A DNA stretch of 64,000 nt from Lepidurus packardi (lineage: Eukaryota > Arthropoda > Branchiopoda > Notostraca > Triopsidae), in NCBI GenBank assembly GCA_023053545.1, contig JAKZAN010000005.1, forward strand, positions 4,278,001 through 4,342,000. Reading direction: 5' to 3'. The notes under the pieces are model-generated. The model was not told where the DNA came from and searched no databases. It saw only the letters and a list, made by a program, of their open reading frames with translations. This document shows positions 54,606 to 64,000 of this stretch, piece after piece; the first letter of the stretch is position 1, and each line of letters begins with the position of its first letter. The position numbers and the translations under genes are program-made.

Positions 54606-55722
54606 TTACGAGTTTGCTACAAGCAAATGTAACGGATTGTTTCCTACATATTTGCCTTGTACTGCAGATGAATAGTCGGACCAGATATTCGGAGTTGAAG
54701 TGGAAGTTTCAGGAAGGGCAGAAGGGGCAGGACTGGGACAAGGCGTACCGACCGGACTTGGGCTCAGAAAACCGTTGGTGCTCGGCAACAAAAGCGTAAC
54801 ACCGTTGTTAGGAACGCTGTCATGACTGTACGGGGAAGGTGAGAGCGAACGCGGTCGAGGCGCAGGTCGCATAGGAGCCGCTGACAAGTAGACTGGTGGC
54901 TGCTGCTGCTGACGCTGCTTTAAATATAAAGCAAACTCGGTCGGCGATAAGCGGTGGCCACGCTTGGAACTATTTTTCAGTTTGGTAGAACCGAACTTGG
55001 TCTGGGCAAATGCGGCCGTGGTAAACGTGAGCGGTTTCGGAGAGCGTGCGGAGGGCACCTCAGGCTCTGAGGGACTCGGCAAGGACGCTAACGAGCCGTA
55101 GGGTGACGGGTCGCGTGACAAGCTGAGTGTATTGAAAGCTGCACAGAGCTCGGCAGAAGACGAGGAGGCTGACGATGGGCAGAATGATTGTGCTTCGGGA
55201 TTAAATGTAGGCGTGGCTTCGTCGTGGGTGGAGCTCGTAGTACAGTTTGTTTCTGAGTAGAGGATCTTAACCACACCCCTTTCGCCAATTCGGTAGCTGA
55301 CCTAGAACACAATTAAAAGTTAAAACAAACTAAAGTAGATGTGATTCTTATAGATGATTTTCTATTTACTTCTCCCGGGTCAATCCAAACTGCCAACTCC
55401 TCTGGTAAAGCTTCTTGCAAATCTTCAATTGCCACTCCACTGTCCCTGGCTGCTTGGGCAAGGACAGGATCCACTGGAAGTCCTGTGCGAACACAACGAA
55501 AAGCGGAGCCTCGTGTAGGTTCGCGTGGGTACCAATGTCCTATTAATTGAAACGTTAAAAATTGTGTTTGGCAAATTAAATTACATTGTGCTCTCTACCT
55601 TGGAAACGCTCTTTGAGAGCGCGTTCAAGTTCTTCGCCAAAAAGATTAACCCGGCGACGTGGGAGTTTGTGGTATAAATATGATATTATGAAGTTGAGAG
55701 CAATTTGAATTTCCACATGCAT
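54606..55722 (-). CDS. Tob: Tob/BTG antiproliferative protein, with an apparent 1-nt frameshift
   Basis: Tob proteins recruit the CCR4-NOT deadenylase to mRNAs and restrain proliferation. Three exons (55599-55722, 55370-55540, 54606-55301) encode the BTG domain: [52 protein letters not shown], then [13 protein letters not shown] and [15 protein letters not shown]. The C-terminal region is Ser/Pro-rich and disordered, with a PAM2-like start ([10 protein letters not shown]). The middle exon is 171 nt where the frame needs 170: a T5 run at 55499-55503 (A5 on the + strand) shifts the frame after GSAF and leads to a stop. Both sides remain conserved in their own frames, so a homopolymer error in the sequence is more likely than a dead gene. 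Confidence 0.9.
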
Positions 55723-58700
55723 AGTTAGATAGTTCGTTTGGAAGGCTGGTTTTCTTCTTATTGGGACCTTTAGGTGTGGTTTGAAGGGTTTGTAGAAGTG
55801 GTGCGACGCGTTTTGTAAGCTGAGGTGACAGAAAAATCAGCTAGCGCACGGGGGTGGATCGTTTTGACGTCAGCAGAGCCCAAAGAGCTTGAAGGTCAGA
55901 GCCGAAGAAAATCGATACATGGAACACACACACAATAACCTCGGAATGGGTGCGTGGAGCCTAATAACAAGAGGCTCATTATTGAAATGATTTTGACGTC
56001 AAGACAAAAGCACGCTTTGAATATATAGGGCATGTTCTTAACTATGCTCTTCATTATCATTCCACCATCCCCAACTCGTCCTTCAGCTTCCTGCTCGGTA
56101 ACCAACTTGGGAATCAGCCCCTTATTGCGAGCCAAATTTGGGTGACATTTTTAAAGCATTCTTTAAGCTGGAGGACGAGTGCGGAAGCCAAAGACGGACA
56201 AACAGACGTTCACTCTGCCAAGGATTTACGTCCCTGGCTTTACTTTTGGTTCTTTTGTAGGCACTAACACCGTTGCGAGAGGCGTATCTCTGTACTGGTT
56301 ATGATTATGACCTTCTTCCTACCTCTCGGTTTTTACTTTTTTTTGCTTCCCTTGGAAAATATATAAGAACTTACTTTTCCGAATGGAAGACGGAAATCGG
56401 TGGTATGGGGTTATTTAAGCTTAGCTTGACGCCGACCGCACCGAAACACGTTCCGTCAATGACACACGTAATGTTTAAGATATATACACGGTTTTCTTAT
56501 GACAACTGATCATTTGCCTTGGAAATAATATTAGGACTGGTAGTTGTATGCTGCTTGGACAGCTGTAGGTTAGAGACAGAGGAGATGTTAGCAACCGTAA
56601 AAACGAGAATAAGGCGTCGGAGCCTGCGCCTGAACACGGGTTGTGGGGCAAAGCCTTACCCGGACATATTGGCAAGCACCCACGACTGGCGTGTGCCGGG
56701 AATAGATGTCGAGGTTCATGGTGTATATTCCGTGACGTTGAGACTGACGTCATTCTACACTATACGGATGCGGCAAGTATGTATTGTTTTTCTTTGGTAG
56801 CGAAATATTTAGATTACGGAGGCTGAAAAAGGCCCAGCTAGACTTATAAACGTAATGTAACATTGTGTCTTTTGTCACATCTATAGGAAATTCAAGGGGG
56901 AAAAGCGCAGCCAGGGTGCGCTTTGGTCTAAAATCATGACGTTTGGAATGAGCTGCTGAGAGAAGCTGTAATAAGTAGCGTAATTTGAGATCCGAAATTA
57001 ATTGGGACAACTTGAAAAAGAAGCTAACCAAAGTATTGATCTTGTTATTACTCAAGGCAAAAGTAAGTTTCTCCTTCGCACTTGGTCTTCTGCAGTCCAG
57101 TGCACTGTTCTTCGCGCTTGGTCTTCTGCTTTTCCGAATTCCAGCGGGTCAGTTTTATTGGATAGTTCAACTTTATTCCAGTGCTTTAATTTTATGTACA
57201 AAACAATTTTGCGTTGATTTATTGCGTGAACTCTTACCCCACTAACATGATTTGCTTACGGAATGGGGAGGCTGATTTTTCGTTTCAAGACTTTAGGATT
57301 AGTTTCACGCTTATACAGGCTCTGGAGACGCGGTTGGAATGTGGCAGCCTCAGTAGCTCTCGTAATTATAACCATGGAAAAGGTTCTCTTAACAAGACCC
57401 GAACCAAACTATCATTCACGTACATAACACCGTCCATGCAGCCGATCAGTTCCAACGTTGTACTACTAATAATTGTTTAGGGGCCGTTTTCTACCAATTC
57501 TTTAACTTCTTTAACCGTTATTTTTAGCTGCAGTGTTTATAGTTTACATCAAGCAATGATGTACTTGCCAAATATCACACTGCAAATTTTATGAAATCTA
57601 TAGTACCTTTTATACCGATTAAAAAAATTACCATAACATTGTAATATTCAATACAAAAAATAATTTACATATAACTCGTCGTCATGTTGGAAGTTTGTAA
57701 TATTACAAATGCAATATAGTAAATGATGTTACAATTACAAAATTCTTACTTTTAGTAAATACGTGTATGATAGATTGCCTGATGAAGAAATAAGCTGCAG
57801 CAGTCAGATATTTCATAGGATCGTGGTCAAAATAAAAACGAAGTCATGTGATATTTTTAAATTAGAAGCTTAATTTTAAAAAAAAGTTTAAGTTTATATC
57901 TGCACATTTAACTTTTTGTATTTCCGTTTTTTGTTGTCAATACTGGGACATATCCACCGACTGGAATAACTATAATTCGTGTAATCATTTAAAAATATGT
58001 GTATTTTATTGGCACTATGACTTATTTCAAGTCCCTTCCTTTATTATGTAGACCTCACAGATTTACAACCCTTACTGTTATTCCCTGTCCTCTTTTAAGA
58101 TATGAATTTTTATGTGATATCAAGAGCAATGTAATTTCGCTTAGTACGTTTCTTTAGCTCAACTTCCTTTAACTAATTTTGCTTACTATTATTATTATTA
58201 ATGTTATTGTTATATAATAAAGAAATCTAAACGACTATCCCCTATATACATTTTGGTTGCAATAGTTAAATTGATAAAATGTTTAGAGCTTGGGACTGCA
58301 GGGAGGTGTTTTGGCTTTGGCTTTTCCGGATGCCGCTCTTCCTCTGGTGGCAAGTACAGTACATCTCTTGAAGAAACAAAACTTAAAAAGAAACGTTATA
58401 GAACATTTTTTAACTTACACATGTCAAGATCGGAAAAACAAATCGTTTCGGACAGTAAAATGTCCAAAACGACTCCATCATATAGACATTTAAAACACAT
58501 TATCGTTATCGAGTACGTTGAATGCCAGGGTATGCAGTACAGTGGTATACGAATGGTACAATTATACTTAGAATAAGAGCATTATGACTTTCGATAAATG
58601 CAAGAAAGTGTTCTTACCGATGTTAAGATTCGTGTTGGCAAAAGGTAAGACTATAAAAAGTACAAAAGGTACAAAAAGTACTTATAGCTGAGGAAAAGGG

Positions 58701-59973
58701 AAATTAACTTTTGAAGATTTGAAGAATTTTTAGAGACTTTTTGTATTGAAGAACGTAAAATTCACCATGGAACGCATTGGGCGATACAATAATTTGAAGC
58801 TGGTGCAAGTATGTGAAGAATAATTATATTCATTGGGTGAAGAAGACAATCCTTTCGTAAAGAGCCGTGGGAGGATCATTTCAGAATGGGCAACAGCATT
58901 GGGTCGTATGTGCACTAATGGGCTCGTTCTAGAGTAGGTGACATCTATGGAGGGCGGGAAAAACTTATAAGAGGTACTCAATAGACCAAAACACTATCTT
59001 GCACATGCAAAAAGCTTAATAGCTAAAACACTATTTTGCACAAGCACTAGGACTAGTTACTTATGGTAAGTTGGATGTGATAAAGAGCCACGCCCCTTTT
59101 CCCCCGAAGAGTTTCTCCTAGGCGTGGTTTTGACCACCAGAAAGAGTTAAGCCTGATTTACAATTGCTGTCTGTCTGTGTATGTCTACCGACAGCTGTCC
59201 TGCATTTGTGTCGAAATTTCTGGCATCCATTCAGTGGTATAAGCAAATGTTGCGACATATATGTTAAGTTTTGCGTAACAGTTTGGTCTACCTAGCTGGC
59301 AACATACATCATCAACTTAGTGACTTCGGGACAAGATCCGGAAAACTTACTTCCATACCTAGTTTATTTCGTTTCTTACTTGCTTCAGGGCGAGAGTCGT
59401 TTTGAAATTCTTAAGCGAAAGTGAAAAAATTTAGTCTGAAGAAAGTTAGTGCATTTTGAGGCCTAGGCCTCGTGTTAACAGCATCGACACAATACATGTA
59501 AGTCCAGTTGACAGGCAGGTGGATGCCAATTGGAATTAACTGAATGTCGGCCATAATCCACCAGGTTTTAAAACCTACCGACGGACACGCAGAGAGCGAA
59601 AGACGTATAAGTATAAACCAAGCTTTTGATTTCGTTGAATGTTCTGAAAAAGTGACGCTTCATACGAGGCACGATCTTTTACAAGATGCCTAAAAATGAG
59701 ACAGTCTATTATGATCAGCGTAAAGCATCGGAAGTCACAACCCAGAGATCGACCTATTTACCGAGATTTCATCTATTAATTTAAGTCGACTTTGCGGCCC
59801 GGTTCTTGCTGCAGAGCCCAAGAGTGCCGCTTACCCGCGGGTTCATACATCCGAATCCGCTCTAAATGCACAAGCGGGAAAGAAATGCGGTGCCTTTAGC
59901 TCACCGCAGCAAGCTTTTCATTGTTGTTTAGGTTAATTTATACTGATTGTTTCTATTTGTAGTTGTGAGAAAA
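55723..59973. other. 4.25-kb region without a recognisable gene
   Basis: This is the largest gene-free stretch in the window. The first part presumably holds the Tob promoter; 57500-58750 is AT-rich. Open frames at 56273, 56519, 56985, 57214 and 58253 have no recognisable domain or conserved splice pattern. A 20-nt direct repeat sits at 57074 and 57110. An inverted pair CCACGCC/GGCGTGG lies near 59090 and 59120. UBA3 upstream sequence fills the end. Confidence 0.45.
57074..57129 (+). repeat. Direct repeat of 20 nt, two copies
   Basis: CTTCGCACTTGGTCTTCTGC (57074-57093) recurs with one mismatch at 57110-57129, a 36-nt period. It lies in the gene-free region and no function is evident. Confidence 0.7.
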
Positions 59974-61645
59974 ATGGAAATTGACGATTCAACTAACTCA
60001 TGTAATTGGCCCGGGCGATGGTCCCATTTAAACAAGATACTTGAGCGTGATGGGCCGTTCTCTCACCCTGATTTTGAAGCCTCACCGAACAACTTGCAAT
60101 TTATGTTAGACAACTGCAAGGTAATTTAAGATAATATCCATATCGTCTTTGGTTAAAAATGCTTTGCTTAAGATATTGGTAGTTGGCGCCGGTGGACTTG
60201 GTTGTGAACTTCTAAAGAACTTGTCGTTGATGGGCTTCAAGCATATTCATGTCATAGACATGGATACCATCGATATATCAAATTTAAATAGACAATTTTT
60301 GTTCCGTACCTCTGATGTTGGTAAGCCGAAAGCCAACATGGCTGCTGCTTTTGTGAATAAGAGGGTTCCTGGTATTCAAGTTACTCCGTAATGATACACT
60401 AAATAGTTAAAGCTCTTCAGATAATAGACTCAGTCTGTTTTTGTAGTCATTTCAAACGAATTCAAGACTACGGCGAAGACTTCTATCGCCAATTCCACGT
60501 AGTGGTTTGTGGCTTGGATTCAATCGTAGCTCGGCGATGGATAAACGGCATGCTAATATCTCTGTTACGCTACGAAAACGACGAGCTTGATCAGTCCTCA
60601 GTAATCCCCCTCGTAGATGGAGGAACGGAGGGTTTCCGAGGCAATGCCCGAGTGATCTTACCTGGGATAACTGCTTGTATTGAATGTACCCTAGATCTAT
60701 TTCCCCCTCAGGTACACAGAAAATTAAAAGAAGGAAGTGAAACTTAACTATTCATATAGGTCAATTTCCCGTTATGTACAATAGCCCACACGCCGCGTTT
60801 ACCAGAACATTGCATTGAATATGTCCGAATTTTGCTATGGTCTAAAGAGAATCCGTTTGGGGACGACACATCCATCGATGGCGATGATCCTGCTCATATA
60901 ACATGGATCTTGGAGAAAGCTGAACAGCGAGCTAGAGAATATGGTAAACGACCCCAGACCCCAGACTGTTATGGAAAAAAATATTTCCTAATTTAATCCT
61001 ATATCTTTTAGGAATTAGTGGAGTTACTTATCGGTTGACTCAAGGTGTGATAAAGCACATTGTTCCAGCCGTGGCTTCTACGAATGCTGTAATTGCCTCG
61101 ACGTGTGCCACAGAAGTCTTTAAAATTGTATCTAGCGCAGCTTTACCTTTGAACAACTACATGCTCTTCAATGATGCAGAAGGAATCTACACCTACGCAT
61201 ACGAATCAGAAAAGAAGGTACTCTAGTACAGAATTTATTCCATAGTTTTTACTCAATTTTGAAACGTCGTAGGAAGATTGTGTTGCTTGCAGCCAAGTTC
61301 CGAAAATGTTAACATTCAAGCATACTACAACCCTGCGGAAAGTCCTCACATTCCTGACCGAAAACCACACATATCAAATGCGAAATCCCGGAGTTACGTA
61401 TACGGATGCTGAGAGCAAGAATCGTACCTTGTATCTTCCCAATATTTCCAGCATCGAGGAACGCACTAGGCCCAATTTGTCTAAAACCTTAAAAGGTAAT
61501 AAAAATAGCAAATGACTGATTTTATTCGTAATTTATTTTTTCAAAATTCTTTTTGTCAGAATTGGGATTGGAAAACGGGATGCAAATTGTAGTAGCGGAC
61601 ATCACTACACCGAATTCCGTAGTTTTCCAACTGCGGTTAGAGTAG
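59974..61645 (+). CDS. UBA3: NEDD8-activating enzyme E1 catalytic subunit
   Basis: UBA3 pairs with NAE1/APPBP1 to adenylate NEDD8, take it as a thioester and pass it to UBE2M for cullin neddylation. Seven exons (59974-60120, 60173-60387, 60447-60711, 60760-60943, 61012-61217, 61273-61495, 61560-61645) give 441 residues; the human protein has about 463. The nucleotide-binding motif [15 protein letters not shown] opens exon 2, followed by [17 protein letters not shown] CxxC zinc ligand pair is seen in ACIEC, and the partner in CVACSQ. The catalytic cysteine is in [19 protein letters not shown]. The C-terminal ubiquitin-fold domain has [20 protein letters not shown] and [11 protein letters not shown]. 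All phases agree and nothing appears missing. Confidence 0.95.
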
Positions 61646-62434
61646 AAAAAAGATTGTGAATTAACGCATTATTGAGTAAAAGTGCAAGTTTGGTTTTAGA
61701 ATTGAGATTCCCTTTTTTCTGTACAAAAAGTGAACGCATAAGCACGGAATCTTCTCACTCGATGTTTGGCAGGGTTTGAGCGAAGCAATTAAATTGGAAT
61801 CATACGAAAAACATAAAAACCAACGTCATTACATTGTCCGCAACAGAAGGCAAATTCAGTTTATAAACTTAGAACAAAACAAAAAAGTTTTTAGGGAAAG
61901 GTCAAAGCGACTAAGACCTAAAGAGTTTTCGACAGCCGAAAACTTACAAAAGAACATCAGCATCACACTGAGCAAAACTGTGGCCTGGTTCAGTAAACAA
62001 GACAGCAGTTGCAATGGGGGTATCTGGGCAGTCTGTGTGCAAAATACATGTGCCAACTATTTTGCTTGATGCATGTCCCAAATTTAAATTTTTTCATCCT
62101 AAGAATCGTTTCGCAACTTTACGCCTCTTCACCTAAAGTTTCTAGTCTAAACATTGTTATCAAAAGGGTCAACATTCATTCGTTACATAGAATAGAAAAC
62201 TTTCACACAAAAAAGACTTCATCACAAAACGCACTTTCGAAAACCGAATAACTTGACTGGGGTTGGCAAAAAGGTGTTTTCAATTCTGCACACACAAAAC
62301 AGGTTTCCTGACGCGATAAGAACGTAAAACCAAAAGGTAAAAATATTAAAGTCTCTGAATCTCCTTGCTGAGGAGCATCAAGAAGTGACGCTTGAGTTTA
62401 GTTCAAACACAACTATCCGCGGTTTGATTGCCAC
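61646..62434. other. Intergenic: convergent 3' ends of UBA3 and the phosphatase
   Basis: About 790 bp between convergent genes, AT-rich and probably 3' UTR. The open frame at 61776-62069 has a basic composition but no recognisable domain, and I treat it as chance. Confidence 0.4.
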
Positions 62435-64000
62435 TCATGGAGACTCTGGTAAACTGTGCGCATGATTCGTCACATAATAAACCAAAGCTTCGTACAAAAA
62501 TCCGTAATAATTCTACAAAACGACAAAGGGGAAATACGTTAGTAAGAACAATCTAGCTGCTTTATTTCTTACCGGATACTGGAGCATGTAATGACGTTGG
62601 GATCTAAGTTTTCTGGCAGTAACAAAGACGTCAACTCGCCCTTCTAAACGAGCCTGCTCAATTAATATACATAGGCCAACAAAGACGGAACTGCGCAAGC
62701 TTCCAGTACTAGGAAAGGTTCGAAGCATTACAGTTACTTGAAATTCATAAATTTTAAATAAAGCAATTAAAGTTACCTGCAATGGACACAAAGTGTGGCT
62801 TGTTCGGGATGTTGAGCCTGTAAAGCCAAAGCTTCTACAGCTAATTTCACCAAACCAGCTACTTCCTTGCCAGAAGGTACCCGTTCTTCGTCTTCAGTAC
62901 TCGGCCAACCCAGAAACTGTAAATGAAAAACATCCAGTTCTTCGCCGGTCTAGAAAACAATCAATTTATTATTAGGGTTCAAAAAAGAAACATTCTGCTC
63001 TATACCTTATCATTCCTTAGGAGAAACGTTCGACTGATGTAAGGTCCGACAGGTTTGGTTGAAACGTGTTTGATAATCACATTCTCAAACGAAATAGTTA
63101 AGCCGTCACTCGGCCAATATTGGGGACAGCGATAGGTTTCATTACCACACTAAAACAAAGCCATACATAACATTACCACACTATAAACATGGTTTTCAAG
63201 TTATAAAACGTATGTATATATACTTCGGAAAGCATAACAATTGCAGCTACATGATGATCCATAACCATTTTCCAGAAATCCCGAGCAGTCGACTCCAACG
63301 GATCTTGCGTCACAATAAAAGATTCGCTGTTATCATAACCCTAGAGTAAACCACAAAGGATGAATAAAGAATGCAAACTAAACTCTGCAAAAACGTGTGG
63401 GATACCTCAACATAAGAAGCATTGATATAAGTAGAATGCTCTCGGCCAGGCACAGGGGTTAAGATAACACGGTTTCGATCATAAGGTACGACATTGTCAT
63501 GGCGATTTTTAGCTCGATTTTCTTCATTAGAGCCCACAGTTAAGGCTTTTCTATCTTCCGTTACGTGACTTAATTTCTAGGCAATAAATCATATTAAAAA
63601 AAAGAATAGGAATGAAGTATTTCTGAACGAAAATAGTAGAATTTTACTTCAAATTCTTGTTCCCATGAAACATTATGCAAAGACTGTGTAGACTGGGTCA
63701 TCGATTTCCACAAAGAAGGTAACTCTGACGCTTTCCGTTCCGTATTTCCAAACTGGATCCACTCCATAAGAGCACGATATACAAATACGTACTGTTTCTG
63801 CAAAAATAAAAATAAATAAATCACAAAAAATAAAATTTGTAAAAAAGTTAAGTTAACGAAATCTAAAGAAATGTTGATGTTACCACTGATTGAACCAAGA
63901 AGTTCCTCTGGTGACGCAAGTCACAAACAGTGTTAAAAACCGCCGCAACGCTTTCTTCTTTCAACTGATCCAGCAAATAGTCAATAGCCACTAAAGTCCC
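62435..64000 (-). CDS. Receptor-type protein tyrosine phosphatase, end of D1 and all of D2 (5' end outside window)
   Basis: Exons on the minus strand encode the end of one PTP domain (AIDYLLDQLKEE to QYVFVYRALMEWI) followed by a second PTP domain. D2 has NRVILTPVPG, STYINASYVEGYDNSESFIV, DPLESTARDFWKMV and YRCPQYWPSDG. It ends at 62435 with YGFLYEALVYYV and a short tail. D2 is degenerate at key places: the WPD loop reads GWPSTEDEERVPSG, and the signature loop reads HCSTGSLRSS (exon junction 62777/62708). The Cys and Arg of CX5R are kept but the general-acid Asp is lost. Tandem PTP domains mark receptor forms such as LAR, PTP69D or CD45 relatives; the D1 active site and ectodomain lie beyond the window, so I do not name it. 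Activity would rest in D1. Confidence 0.88.

Noticed and set aside
57002-57245. Open frames carrying the 20-nt direct repeat
   Set aside because: No domain, no splice support, and two overlapping frames are equally open.

Overview
This is eukaryotic, animal DNA: multi-exon genes with short GT-AG introns (mostly about 50-100 nt), five nuclear tRNA genes and metazoan-only families such as muskelin, Tob, unkempt, a receptor tyrosine phosphatase and CUB-domain membrane receptors. The BTB domain at 19052 is of the tramtrack/lola type (WNNHQ motif) that expanded in arthropods, so I infer an arthropod or close relative with a compact genome. The species cannot be named from the sequence. No transposon, CRISPR array, plasmid or phage feature was recognised. 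Exon maps were built by hand from reading frame, splice sites and recalled family sequences, and no search was run.

Layout. 1-1626: 3' part of muskelin (+). 2526-9905: MARF1, an NYN/RRM/LOTUS RNA regulator, in 22 exons with two identical tRNA-Gly(UCC) genes in its introns. 10166-11036 (-): gankyrin (PSMD10). 11867-14059 (+): an acidic, disordered tandem-repeat protein behind a clear TATA box, followed after 25 bp by a small perilipin-like gene (14085-14838). 14956-15610 (-): MRPL12. Then a run on the + strand: POLR3E, a lola-like BTB zinc-finger gene, unkempt, a Neto-like CUB/LDLa receptor and MCRIP. 30050-31003 (-): MRPS7, head-to-head with SMG1.

31615-49366 (+) is the giant NMD kinase SMG1. 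Its introns hold a whole antisense LRR gene (43390-44902) and three tRNA-Ser(GCU) genes. 50261-53817 (+) is a second CUB receptor. 54606-55722 (-) is Tob, with an apparent one-base frameshift. After 4.25 kb without recognisable genes come UBA3 (59974-61645, +) and the 3' end of a receptor tyrosine phosphatase (62435 to the window edge, -).

The genes do not form one pathway. Several act in mRNA decay or translation control (MARF1, unkempt, Tob, MCRIP, SMG1), two are mitochondrial ribosomal proteins, and POLR3E belongs to the polymerase that transcribes the tRNA genes. I read this as ordinary clustering in a gene-dense genome. The best candidates for something undescribed are the repeat protein at 11867-14059 and the gene-inside-intron arrangement of SMG1.
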